Shown piece after piece: positions 8,429 to 17,204 of a stretch of DNA of 64,000 nucleotides. Below the pieces are notes generated by a model. That model was given only the letters and a program-made list of their open reading frames with translations. It was not told where the DNA came from and ran no database searches. The stretch covers positions 11,326-75,325 of the forward strand of contig JADKCL010000035.1 of NCBI GenBank assembly GCA_016718825.1, given 5' to 3'. Each line of letters begins with the position of its first letter. Position 1 is the first letter of the stretch. The DNA comes from Bacteroidota bacterium. Its GTDB lineage: Bacteria > Bacteroidota > Bacteroidia > J057 > JADKCL01. A program made the translations under genes and the position numbers.

Positions 8429-10164
8429 AATTTTCGATCAAGGCCAAGCTCTCGCTCGGCGTCGGCTTACAATTTTTCTTCATCGTCGTTTCCGTGTTGG
8501 CGGGACTCATATCCGTCAATTTCCTTACGACCGACACCCGCAATATTCTCAGGGCCAACTACGATTCCCTGGAATATTGCCGCAACATGGGGATCGCGCT
8601 AGAGGAACGTGATGCGAAATCCCTGCAGACATTCAGCGAAAACCTGCAAAAACAGCAACGCAACATCACGGAACCCAGCGAAAAAGCTCATACCGATACC
8701 CTCACCGCAGATTTTGCAGTGTTTCAATCGTTTCCAGATAGCGTTGAGGTGCAGCAACGCATTCGGCAACTCCTGAATGTGATTACTGGATTGAACCTCA
8801 AGGCCATTCAAAAGAAAAGCGAAATCGCCCAACAAACGGGTAAAACGGCCAACATCATCATGGGCACAGTCGGCACCTTGAGCTTCGTTTTTGCCCTTAT
8901 TCTGCTGGTCAACCTTCCGCATAGCGTCGGCGAACCCATCAAGCGGTTCACCGAAAGCATCCAACAGATCGCCAATAAAAATTACGCTTGGCGAGTGGAT
9001 GAAAATCGCGGAGATGAATTCGGGGAAATGGCAAAATCCTTCAATGCCATGGCTGCCAAACTCGAGGAATATGAAAGCGGCAATCTGGCGAAAATGCTGT
9101 TTGAAAAGCGCCGAATTGAAGCCCTGATCAACCAAATGCACAATCCCGTCATCGGATTTAATGCGGAACAGGTGATCCTTTTTGCCAACAATGCCGCACT
9201 GAAGATTCTCAACCTCAACAGCACACAATTGCTTGGCAGACCCGCAAACGAGGTCGCAGTCAACAATGACCTTCTGCGCAATCTGATTGTCGGCCTCCAC
9301 CCCGCCGAACTCAATGCTGAAATTCCGACGACTGCCGCAGCTCCGCTCAAAATCTTCGCCGACAACAAGGAGAGTTATTTTGAGAAGGAAATTGTCCATG
9401 TGACCGTTGCCTCCACCGAAGGCAAGGGCGAAACCTTTATCGGCGACGTGCTCATTTTGCAAAACATCACGCAATTCAAGGAACAAGACGCAGCCAAAAC
9501 CCATTTCATTGCCACCGTTTCCCACGAATTCAAGACGCCCATTTCCGCCATTCAAATGAGTCTGCAATTGCTCAAAAATGAGAAAATAGGGACGCTCAAT
9601 CCCGAACAAACGAGTTTGTTGGCAAGCATTGAAAACGATGCCGAACGCTTGCTGAAGATCACCGGCACGCTGCTCGACCTGTCGCAAGTGGAAAGCGGAC
9701 ATATCAGCCTCAATGTTTTGCCCGTTCCGATCAAGGAAATTGTCGACTACGCCCTCGGCGCCACCCGCGTCCAAGCCGAACAAAAAGGCATCCGGATGGA
9801 AATCACCTACGCCGATCCGCAAGCCACCGTCCTTGCCGACAGCGAAAAAACAGCTTGGGTCCTCACGAATCTGATTTCCAACGCCATCCGGTATTCCTAC
9901 GAACATTCAACCGTGTTTCTGACCACGCAACTTCACAACGGCCGCCTGCGTGTGAGCGTGCGCGACACCGGCCAAGGCATCGCCCCACAATATCAAAGCA
10001 AAGTCTTCGAACGCTACTTCCGCGTCCCCGGGATGCGCACCGAAGGCACAGGCCTCGGCTTGGCCATCAGCAAGGAATTCATCGAAGCCCAAGGCGGCAA
10101 AATCGGCATGGAAAGCGACTTTGGAAGCGGAAGTCTGTTTTGGGTGGAGGTTTTGGTGGGGTGA
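8425..10164 (+). CDS. Membrane sensor histidine kinase (HAMP-PAS), probable partner of the split KdpD
   Basis: 579 residues. There is an N-terminal membrane helix (about 10-32), a short periplasmic helical region, a second helix (about 150-172), a HAMP domain, a PAS-like segment (IGFNAEQVILFANNAAL), and a kinase core. The H-box is VSHEFKTP with His at about 367, the N-box is TNLISNAIRYS, and the G-boxes include DTGQGIAP and GTGLGLAIS. Translational coupling to the KdpD sensor protein, and the lone activator at the other end of the locus, suggest a three-part potassium-sensing system. Which regulator it phosphorylates is not shown by sequence. Confidence 0.9.
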   Translation: MKFSIKAKLSLGVGLQFFFIVVSVLAGLISVNFLTTDTRNILRANYDSLEYCRNMGIALEERDAKSLQTFSENLQKQQRNITEPSEKAHTDTLTADFAVFQSFPDSVEVQQRIRQLLNVITGLNLKAIQKKSEIAQQTGKTANIIMGTVGTLSFVFALILLVNLPHSVGEPIKRFTESIQQIANKNYAWRVDENRGDEFGEMAKSFNAMAAKLEEYESGNLAKMLFEKRRIEALINQMHNPVIGFNAEQVILFANNAALKILNLNSTQLLGRPANEVAVNNDLLRNLIVGLHPAELNAEIPTTAAAPLKIFADNKESYFEKEIVHVTVASTEGKGETFIGDVLILQNITQFKEQDAAKTHFIATVSHEFKTPISAIQMSLQLLKNEKIGTLNPEQTSLLASIENDAERLLKITGTLLDLSQVESGHISLNVLPVPIKEIVDYALGATRVQAEQKGIRMEITYADPQATVLADSEKTAWVLTNLISNAIRYSYEHSTVFLTTQLHNGRLRVSVRDTGQGIAPQYQSKVFERYFRVPGMRTEGTGLGLAISKEFIEAQGGKIGMESDFGSGSLFWVEVLVG

Positions 10165-10288
10165 ACAAGAGCTTAAAAAAGCATTTCCAGAACTTTTTCA
10201 TGCAAAGTCTCATTTGCACTTTGCATTCCCCGAAGGGCTTCAATGGTCGTTGCCCTCGATACTCGGGGCGTAGCGCACCCGCCCCACT

Positions 10289-11335
10289 TCAAGAAGTTCC
10301 CGTATCCGACCCGCTCGCACCGAAAAATCGCCGTGCAAGTGCCGCATCCTGCTTGCGGTAGGCATGGTAGGGTTCCGATTGCGCGAGCAAATACCGCTTG
10401 ATGAACCACCGTAAAAGGAACATTAACAAGCGTTTCCAGAACGGGGTTTCAGCCTTCAGCTTCACGAAATAGCTGTCAATTGTATCCCTTCGGAAATGAA
10501 GAATGTCCTCCAAATCCTGACCATCGGCATAATATCCGCAATGGAAATTGACCTCCGCAAAGGCCTTTTCCGGAAAATTGAGTCTCCCCAACCCCAACAA
10601 GGCGAAGGACCGCTGCAGAAAATCGCGGTACATGATGCGGCAAGCCTCCCCGCCGCCAAGATTGAAAATCCGGCGGGACAACAGCTCCCGCTTTTGCAGT
10701 GCGCCCACCAACGCACGCGCCGTATCGGTCGGGGTCGCAATTTCCATGCACGTCGCCAAGGGCATGTGAAACATCAACCCCGACAACTTATGCCCATCCA
10801 TGATGGCTGTCAACCGGAAAACAGACCAATCCAATGCGCTATCCTGAAGACATTGTTCCGCCGCGATTTTGGTTCGCGCATAGGCATCGCCCGCGCTTGG
10901 CTGCAACGCATCCCCCACCCGTATCCACGGATTCGCAAGCCGGTCCCCATAAATCGCAATCGACGAACTGTACAAGAGGAAGGCCCCGGGTGCATACAGC
11001 TCAAGGTTCTTCACAATATTCGCGGTGCCGACCACATTCACCTGATAAGCCAATTCGGGCAACGCATCGGCCTGCGGGGGGATCAATGCCGCCAAATGAA
11101 TCACATAGTCCACATCCTTGCAGGCCGCCGCACTATCCTGCAACTTCGAAATATCCCCGTAAATCACCTCGATCTCGTCCTTGTAGGGTGCGTAGAACCG
11201 TGAAGCTTCCGGCGACCATTTGTCGAACACCGTCAGCCGATAGCGCGACCGATCCTCATGAAGCAACTCCAATACGGCCCGGCCCACAGTCCCCGAGGCA
11301 CCCGTCAACAATATGTGCGGCTTTTCACCCATCAT
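10289..11335 (-). CDS. NAD-dependent epimerase/dehydratase (extended SDR family)
   Basis: About 348 residues. The Rossmann motif GASGTVG lies near the N-terminus (ILLTGASGTVGRAVL), followed by the DxDYVIHLAA segment. The active-site Tyr-x-x-x-Lys is probably DAYARTKIAAE, with an upstream YSSSIAIYG serine block. ATG at 11335 is preferred over the TTG six bases before it, and a second ATG follows at once. The substrate is unknown; family members act on nucleotide sugars or related carbonyl compounds. It is convergent with the histidine kinase gene and has no operon partner. Confidence 0.88.
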   Translation of the reverse strand: MMGEKPHILLTGASGTVGRAVLELLHEDRSRYRLTVFDKWSPEASRFYAPYKDEIEVIYGDISKLQDSAAACKDVDYVIHLAALIPPQADALPELAYQVNVVGTANIVKNLELYAPGAFLLYSSSIAIYGDRLANPWIRVGDALQPSAGDAYARTKIAAEQCLQDSALDWSVFRLTAIMDGHKLSGLMFHMPLATCMEIATPTDTARALVGALQKRELLSRRIFNLGGGEACRIMYRDFLQRSFALLGLGRLNFPEKAFAEVNFHCGYYADGQDLEDILHFRRDTIDSYFVKLKAETPFWKRLLMFLLRWFIKRYLLAQSEPYHAYRKQDAALARRFFGASGSDTGTS

Positions 11336-11955
11336 AGCCAATCTTGAACCAACAAAGCTCCGGACTTCGAAGCCCGAAAATGCAAATCTCCCTTCCGCGC
11401 TGAAGAAATTCCATGAAGTTGATCAGGATTGCAGGCGAATTTGGTCAACGGGAGGATGAAGTCGCTTGCTGACCGCCAAGATCGTCACGACCCGATTCGA
11501 CGGAATTCCTCAAGCGGAGTAGCCAGGCATAGGACTCGTCAGGCACATCGCGCCCATCAAGGACAAAGGCCGCCCCAATGCACGAATATCGATTGCGCCT
11601 ATCCGTAAAGGCCTGCACACAAGCAAAAACCGATTCGAAAATAAGCCGGGAATTTGATGGTCAACCGTTCCCCTCAAACATACCCCCGCAAAAATTGCAA
11701 GCCTGCGATGATACCCAATACCATCAAGGATGCCCATATCAGAAAGACGGTGAATGGGCTATCGAGAGAACCGTGATAGCATGCGAAGTTACAATTGTCA
11801 ATCGTCCCCCTTTCCATTGTTGGGGTTCATAAGCGGATTGGGAAAAATCGTCGTGAGCATCGACATCCTGCCCAAATGCAATCAGCAAAACAACCCGCAC
11901 GCGATGCCCTTCCCACGGAGCGACGTGGACAGTAATCACGCAACCTGCAGAGGGC
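11336..11955. other. About 620 bases without a convincing gene
   Basis: Frames here are short, lack family resemblance or signal sequences, and do not continue neighbouring genes convincingly. It spans the upstream region of the epimerase gene and the downstream region of the small barrel protein. I saw no RNA gene or clear terminator. Confidence 0.5.
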
Positions 11956-12582
11956 TTACAAATTGAATCCCAAGCCGATTGCATTCTGCAAATAGAGGTC
12001 GTTGCCGCCGCCGTGCAGCATCTTGTCCACGACGTCGGTAGCGAAATAGCCCATGCGTAACTCGTAAAATGCATGAAGGCGCGCGTTAAAATTGAAGCGC
12101 AGATTTGCCCCGCCATTGAAGGAAACAAAGGTGCCCTCTTCTACGCAACCCATCTTCATGAAATCAATCGTTTTGTTTAGCCCGATGCCAGCTGACAGCG
12201 AAGGAGCGAAGCGCGCATCTTCCTTGAGCAGATAACCATTCGCAAACTTGTATTGGAGCGCGGCCACGCCGGTGACCATGTGTGAGCTCAGGATTTCATT
12301 CATCGCCTGTATGCGTTCCTCGACGGTGTTGGGCGTGTAGCCATAACTGCCGTACATGCCGGTAACTTTGATGCCTAGCGAACGGTTCAGTGCAAAATCG
12401 ACGCCCAGGGTACCGACGCCATACATGCAACTGCTGTATCGGAAGAGATCATTTCCCATGTCGCCCCTGTACTGCTGCGCCCCAAAACTCGCATTCACCT
12501 CAAAACGATGGATGAACGATTGCGCAAAAAGGCTGATGGAAAATACCAAGAGAAAGAGTGTGAGAATTGTTTTCTTCTCCAT
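11956..12582 (-). CDS. Small outer-membrane beta-barrel protein
   Basis: 208 residues with a signal peptide (LLVFSISLFAQ, cleavage near residue 20). The mature part alternates hydrophobic and polar residues in strand-sized blocks, has a SFGAQQYRGDMGND opening seen in Bacteroidota OmpA-type barrels, and ends GLGFNL. It would fit an eight-stranded barrel without the C-terminal OmpA peptidoglycan domain that usually follows. The role is unknown. It stands alone between two gene-poor stretches. Confidence 0.72.
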   Translation of the reverse strand: MEKKTILTLFLLVFSISLFAQSFIHRFEVNASFGAQQYRGDMGNDLFRYSSCMYGVGTLGVDFALNRSLGIKVTGMYGSYGYTPNTVEERIQAMNEILSSHMVTGVAALQYKFANGYLLKEDARFAPSLSAGIGLNKTIDFMKMGCVEEGTFVSFNGGANLRFNFNARLHAFYELRMGYFATDVVDKMLHGGGNDLYLQNAIGLGFNL

Positions 12583-13435
12583 ATCCTACATTGTGTTTAT
12601 TGTGCGCCTGACCCATTCAGTTGCAGGATGGAATTTCGGGAATCGAATCTAGAATTGCAAACGCGATGGGACGGAACTTACAGAGCAATAAGCGCTTGGC
12701 CGCGAGGTCACAGGCGGTAGTGAGGAGGAGGATAGTTAGGAGACTGAGTTGGTGGAGCTTCTTCCCTGCGTTCAGATGTATTGCAGATCGCATTTTAATT
12801 GAGCCTGTTCTTTGGGGCGAAATCTCTGATCGAAGGAAGCGCTTGATATCCGGTAAATTAATCTCAAATGCCTCATTTTCCATAGACTGCGGCCCGCTCG
12901 AGGCGTTGGGTCGAATACAAGGAATACTACGATGGCCTTATCAGGGGTCGCCGATGCATTTTGTCTATCATAAAAAAATCAGCATTTTCCTTGGTATCAG
13001 ATTTACACGGCCCTTTTCCATGAATAGCCAACAAAGACTGCGTTGGTTTTCGCCAAGGCTGGGACTCGTTGGCTCATGAGAAATCGCAGCCCACGATTCC
13101 CTTCACCTAGCCCCTATTGGTACTGCCCAGATTCAGAGGAGGACTTATATTCCAATGCACTCGCAGAATTGTGGTTGTGTTCTTCCTCATTGCACCGGGG
13201 CATTGAAATTTTTGCAAAGAGCTGAGGGACCGCGCGCACTTGTTCGGGCGTATGTTCCTTGGCTGCGCCCTTCCTCAGTGGGAGGGAGGGACCCGCTGCC
13301 CACCAAGTTACACCAGCGCACCTGGCCTGCGACCAGGTCGGAGACCCACAGCCCACAGTCTCAATTTCAGCACCACCCTGGCTCTCAATCGCTGCCTTTA
13401 GCTGCGAAACAAGCCCAACCCGACTTCACCCTGTG

Positions 13436-13458
13436 ATTCTGTAAATTCTGTAAATTCT
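13436..13458 (+). repeat. ATTCTGTAA short tandem repeat, copy 1
   Basis: The 9-base unit ATTCTGTAA occurs twice in tandem followed by ATTCT. It is preceded 21 bases upstream by CAACCCGAC, as in copy 2. A related array in opposite orientation lies at 63884-63927. Confidence 0.7.
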
Positions 13459-13592
13459 ATTCTGGTCCACTTGTTGATTTGGTGCTACCCGTCCTCACGA
13501 GTCTCACGCCCAGCCGAGCTGGCAACATCGGCGTTTCGGCGGGACGCCGACGCCTCAAAAGGGACACCAACCCGACAATTCACCCAAAGTGT

Positions 13593-13630
13593 GATTCCGT
13601 AAATTCTGTAAATTCTGCAAATTCTGATCT
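13593..13630 (+). repeat. ATTCTGTAA short tandem repeat, copy 2
   Basis: Four variants of the 9-base unit (ATTCCGTAA, ATTCTGTAA, ATTCTGCAA, ATTCTGATC) in tandem, 26 bases before the response regulator start. If the regulator were read from an upstream in-frame start, the array would encode an Asn-Ser-Val run, but the receiver clearly begins at 13656. Confidence 0.7.
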
Positions 13631-13655
13631 AACTTGCACCCAAATTGACTCCGCG

Positions 13656-14333
13656 ATGCGCATTTTGATTGTCGAAGATGATCCTACCATTGCCAATTTC
13701 CTGCGGGAAGGTTTGGCCGAGGAGGGTTTTGCCGTCGATGTCGCCGACAATGGAAAAGCCGGACTTGCCTTGGCACTCGATCCCGCTGCCGAATATGATG
13801 TTTTGCTGCTCGATTGGATGGTGCCCGGCATGACAGGCATCGACATCTGCCGCTATGTCCGCAAGGAAAACAACGACGTACCCATCATTTTCCTCACGGC
13901 AAAGGATACCGTTGACGATGCCGTATTCGGTTTGGAAGCCGGGGCGAATGACTACGTCCGCAAGCCGTTTTCCTTCGAAGAATTGCTCGCCCGCATCCGA
14001 GTGCTGATGCGCAAACGCGCGCAAGCCACGCTCGTTTTCAGCGCCGGCAATGTCGAACTCAACATCGAAAGCCATAGCGTGCTCAAGGCGGGAAAGCCCG
14101 TCGAATTGACCCAAAAGGAATTCGCGCTCCTCGAATATTTGCTGCGCAACAAGGGCAAGGCTTGCCGTCGCACCCGCATCCTGGAAAGCGTATGGGACAT
14201 TCATTTTGATTACGACAGTTCGGTCATTGACGTGTATGTCAATGGTTTGCGGAAGAAACTTGATGCCCCGGGCGAACCTTCCCTGATTACGACAGTACGC
14301 GGAATCGGCTACAAAATCGAGGACAATCCGTGA
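13656..14333 (+). CDS. OmpR/PhoB-type response regulator (CusR/CopR-like)
   Basis: 225 residues: receiver with the acidic pair E7-D8-D9, phosphoacceptor D53 (VLLLDWMVPG) and conserved Lys (VRKPF), then a winged-helix DNA-binding domain (ELTQKEFALLEYLL, VYVNGLRKKLD, TVRGIGYKI). ATG at 13656 directly precedes RILIVEDD. It overlaps the kinase gene (GTGA at 14330-14333), so the two are co-translated. Downstream metal-efflux genes suggest it answers heavy-metal or envelope stress; the inducer is inferred from context only. Confidence 0.92.
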   Translation: MRILIVEDDPTIANFLREGLAEEGFAVDVADNGKAGLALALDPAAEYDVLLLDWMVPGMTGIDICRYVRKENNDVPIIFLTAKDTVDDAVFGLEAGANDYVRKPFSFEELLARIRVLMRKRAQATLVFSAGNVELNIESHSVLKAGKPVELTQKEFALLEYLLRNKGKACRRTRILESVWDIHFDYDSSVIDVYVNGLRKKLDAPGEPSLITTVRGIGYKIEDNP

Positions 14334-15703
14334 GACTCAAGTTCAAAACCAGGATTGCGCTGTTCAATACGATTGCCGTGGGCATCACCACGGCCTTGGT
14401 ATTTGGCTTAATCTATTTGGTGGTGCGTCAAACGGCCTACAAACACCTCGCGGATGACATTCAGGTTGAAAAAGAAGAGGTATTCGCCAGTCTTGCCATC
14501 TCCGGAGACACCATCAAACTCAACAAGATGGTCGAATGGGACGAAGCCGAACACAGCAAAATCGAGGTGAATCCGACCTTTTTGCAAATTGTGGACCTGA
14601 ATGGAAGGGTGATTTTCCATTCCAGAAACCTGCTCGATGGCCAAATCCTCTATGATCCCGACAATACCCGCGAAACCTATTACAATTCGGAAATGAGCGG
14701 GCAGCAGATTCGCCTCGGTCAATTTCCCGTGAAGAATGCCGAGGGTAAAATCCTTGGGCAGCTGACAATCGCCATTTCACAGCAAGAGTCCTATTTGATC
14801 GTCAATAACCTGTTGTTGTTTTTGTTGATTGCCTATCCGCTCGTGTTGTTGGTACAGTTTTTGGCCTCCGGATTGGCCGCTTCCCAAGGAATTGCGCCCG
14901 TGCAACTGTTGCGAAAAACGGCGGCCGGGATCAGCGATGCCACCCTCGGTACAAGGCTGGAATTGCCCAAACGCAAGGACGAATTGTATGACTTGACGTT
15001 GACAATCAACGAATTGCTGGAACGTATCGAAACCAGCCTGATGCAGCAAAAGCAATTCACAAGCGATGCTTCGCATGAGATGCGCACGCCGCTCGCGGGC
15101 ATCCGCGGGACGCTCGAAGTATTGCTGCGCAAGCCCCGCGAACCGGAAGTTTATGTCGAAAAAATCCGGGCAACGCTCGCGCAAGTGGACCGGATGGACC
15201 AATTGTTGGAGCAATTGCTGCAACTCGCACGCATTGAAAAAGGTGTGCTCAAGGCAACCATTAGCGAAATCGACCTTGGTCCATTGCTGCTGCAGGTGGC
15301 AGACCGCTGGAAACAACAAGTCGCCGATCATCCGATCAACATTACGGTCGCCATCGCACCGGGAACCAAGGTCGAAGCGGACCGCATTTGCCTCGAAATC
15401 ATGCTCGACAACCTTGTGAGCAATGCCGTCAAATATGGCCGTCCAAACGGGCACATTCAATTGTCTTGGCAATCCGCGACGTGGGAATTAAAGGTGATCG
15501 ATGACGGAATCGGGATTCCGGCAGCACAATTGCCCTACATTTTCGACCGTTTTTACCGCGCCGACGCTTCCCGCAGTTCGGCAATCAAGGGGAATGGCCT
15601 CGGGCTCTCGATCGTGCAAAAACTGGCTAATTTGCAAGGAATCGGCATCCACGTGACAAGCGAGGAAGGCCAAGGAACCACCTTTGTTTTGCAGTTCCGG
15701 TAG
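14330..15703 (+). CDS. Sensor histidine kinase paired with the OmpR-type regulator
   Basis: 457 residues starting at GTG. Two membrane helices (about 10-30 and 155-180) flank a periplasmic sensor, followed by HAMP and a kinase core: H-box ASHEMRTPLAG with His at about 249, N-box DNLVSNAVKYG, G-boxes DDGIGIP and GNGLGLSI, F-box FDRFYRAD. The architecture matches CusS/heavy-metal-sensor kinases. The ligand cannot be read from the sequence. Confidence 0.92.
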   Translation: MRLKFKTRIALFNTIAVGITTALVFGLIYLVVRQTAYKHLADDIQVEKEEVFASLAISGDTIKLNKMVEWDEAEHSKIEVNPTFLQIVDLNGRVIFHSRNLLDGQILYDPDNTRETYYNSEMSGQQIRLGQFPVKNAEGKILGQLTIAISQQESYLIVNNLLLFLLIAYPLVLLVQFLASGLAASQGIAPVQLLRKTAAGISDATLGTRLELPKRKDELYDLTLTINELLERIETSLMQQKQFTSDASHEMRTPLAGIRGTLEVLLRKPREPEVYVEKIRATLAQVDRMDQLLEQLLQLARIEKGVLKATISEIDLGPLLLQVADRWKQQVADHPINITVAIAPGTKVEADRICLEIMLDNLVSNAVKYGRPNGHIQLSWQSATWELKVIDDGIGIPAAQLPYIFDRFYRADASRSSAIKGNGLGLSIVQKLANLQGIGIHVTSEEGQGTTFVLQFR

Positions 15704-15805
15704 GGAGGCTGGTCGGAATTGAAACACTTTTAAGCAAACCTTAAGAAAACCCCAAGGAAATCTACAGGCTGTGCCCGTGAGATTTGTGCTGTTACCTTGA
15801 AGAAG

Positions 15806-16510
15806 ATGAAAAAGCACAGTCGAATGCTCACGTTGATCGCACTTGCCGCCATGGTGGCGCTGTCTTCCTGTGAACGGAAAGCCAATGCCCCCGGCACGTT
15901 GCGCCTTCCCTTGGGTGCTTCCGAACCGATCCCGGCCGCTTCGGCGCCGACGATGGAGACCCATGTCGCGGATCTGACGACGGCTTTGGAGGTCGAACTC
16001 AAGGCTACCGCTAAATATGCAGCCTTTGCAAGGCAGGCATCCGCGGAAGGACTGCCGGAAATTGCGCTGCTGTTTCAGGCAACCGCCAAATCTGAGGCCG
16101 TGCATGCAAGCAATCATCAAGCGGCCTTGGAAGAGTTCGGCGCACCCATCCCGCAGGTGTTTCCGGATTTCAATTTGGGAAAAACGGAGGAAAACTTGCG
16201 CGCGGCCATTGCAGGCGAAGGCGACGAGGTGGACCAATTGTACCCGGAATTTATCGCCCGTGCCACCGAGGTGCATGCGGAGATGGGCCTCCAAAGCCTG
16301 AAATATTCCTACAAATCCGAATTGAAGCACAAGGCCTTGTACGATGCCGCAATTGTGGCGCTGCAGGCGCATGACCTCTCCAAATTACCCGATCAATATT
16401 ATGTTTGTCCGACTTGTGGAAACCTCATTGCTGATAGCCCGCACAAGCGTTGCGATATTTCGATGACTTCCTCCGATAAGTTCCTGTTGATCAACCGTCT
16501 CGCGATATAG
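15806..16510 (+). CDS. Rubrerythrin-like ferritin-fold lipoprotein
   Basis: 234 residues starting at ATG 15806. An N-terminal lipoprotein signal ends VALSSC (Cys about 22). The body is four-helical with Glu/His spacing of diiron ferritin-like proteins (TTALEVELKATAKY, TAKSEAVHASNHQ, ATEVHAEMGLQ, SELKHKALY). The C-terminus is rubredoxin-like: YVCPTCGNL near 201-206, then RCDIS where a CxxC pair is expected, so one of the four iron-binding cysteines is missing. Rubrerythrins reduce peroxide; a lipid-anchored envelope version would act in the periplasm. It follows the two-component genes by about 100 bp. Confidence 0.85.
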   Translation: MKKHSRMLTLIALAAMVALSSCERKANAPGTLRLPLGASEPIPAASAPTMETHVADLTTALEVELKATAKYAAFARQASAEGLPEIALLFQATAKSEAVHASNHQAALEEFGAPIPQVFPDFNLGKTEENLRAAIAGEGDEVDQLYPEFIARATEVHAEMGLQSLKYSYKSELKHKALYDAAIVALQAHDLSKLPDQYYVCPTCGNLIADSPHKRCDISMTSSDKFLLINRLAI

Positions 16511-16546
16511 GAAAATTAGTGATGGAGATGGTTTGATTTGTTGACC

Positions 16547-16605
16547 GGATGAAGCTGCCCCGCTCCCGAAAGGCCGGATAACCCAAGGGACGGGGCGGTT
16601 CATCC
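16547..16605. terminator. Long inverted repeat after the rubrerythrin-like gene
   Basis: Arms at 16547-16562 (GGATGAAGCTGCCCCG) and 16591-16605 (CGGGGCGGTTCATCC) pair over about 14 positions around a 28-base loop. No T-run follows, so it may be a processing or stability hairpin rather than a simple terminator between the lipoprotein gene and the next membrane protein. Confidence 0.45.
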
Positions 16606-16646
16606 AACAAAAGAGATTCCCTGTTAGAACATTAAAAAATAGCGTT

Positions 16647-17153
16647 ATGGATCAAGTACATGTTCACCTGCTTATCACCCACTTACCCATCTTCGGATCG
16701 GTTTTGGCCGGATTGGTGCTCGCCTACGCAATATTTGCCAAAAGTGAGCAGACCAAAATTGCGGCTTATGGTTTATTGGCCATTTCCGCGGTGGGCGCAT
16801 TGATAGCCTACCTCACGGGAGAAGGTGCCGAGGAAGCCGTGGAAGGCCTCCCGGGCGTCATGGAAAGCATTATCGAGCAACACGAGGACTTTGCCATGTT
16901 TGCGCTCATCGGCCTGTTGGTCACCGGTGCCGCGGCCATTCTCGGCATTGTTTTGACCCTGCGGAAATCTTCGCTGAGCGGCACGCTTGCCATGGTGGTC
17001 TTGCTTTTGTCGGCGGTGAGCTTTGGCTTGGTGGCCCGTACGGGTTACCTCGGCGGCCAAATCCGGCATACGGAAATCCGGGGTGCAGGCGGAGCTGCAG
17101 CTGCGGGTGCCACGGAATCGGAAGAACAAGAAGGGGAGCATGACGACGACTGA
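16647..17153 (+). CDS. Four-helix membrane protein, DUF2231-like
   Basis: 168 residues with four predicted membrane helices (about 8-26, 38-56, 83-106, 115-132) and an acidic His-Asp tail (EEQEGEHDDD). The opening HVHLLITHLPIFGSV, with His residues at the membrane edge, resembles the conserved H-P-hydrophobic start of DUF2231 membrane proteins, some of which occur with cytochromes. The next gene encodes a heme-c-type lipoprotein, consistent with a redox role. The assignment rests on the N-terminal motif and helix layout. Confidence 0.7.
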   Translation: MDQVHVHLLITHLPIFGSVLAGLVLAYAIFAKSEQTKIAAYGLLAISAVGALIAYLTGEGAEEAVEGLPGVMESIIEQHEDFAMFALIGLLVTGAAAILGIVLTLRKSSLSGTLAMVVLLLSAVSFGLVARTGYLGGQIRHTEIRGAGGAAAAGATESEEQEGEHDDD

Positions 17154-17204
17154 TTTTTCGGTATTGCGTTCCTTCATTCATCAATAAGATAAGCGTTAGA
17201 AGAA

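Larger units (their letters stand above)
12583..13655. other. About 1.07 kb intergenic region with short repeats and no convincing gene
   Basis: Open frames occur on both strands but show no signal peptide, domain or compositional support. The right half carries two copies of a short array built on ATTCTGTAA (near 13436 and 13593), each preceded by a CAACCCGAC sequence, and a G+C-rich dyad CGGCG/CGCCG near 13530-13550. It lies upstream of the two-component pair and must hold that promoter, which I could not pinpoint. Confidence 0.5.

Noticed and set aside
12621..13079. 153-codon plus-strand frame and an overlapping 88-codon minus-strand frame
   Set aside because: Neither shows a signal, domain or compositional support; both are chance frames in an intergenic region.
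13479..13655. In-frame extension of the OmpR-type regulator through the ATTCTGTAA repeat
   Set aside because: The receiver fold begins with RILIVEDD; the extension would only add a repeat-encoded Asn/Ser/Val run.
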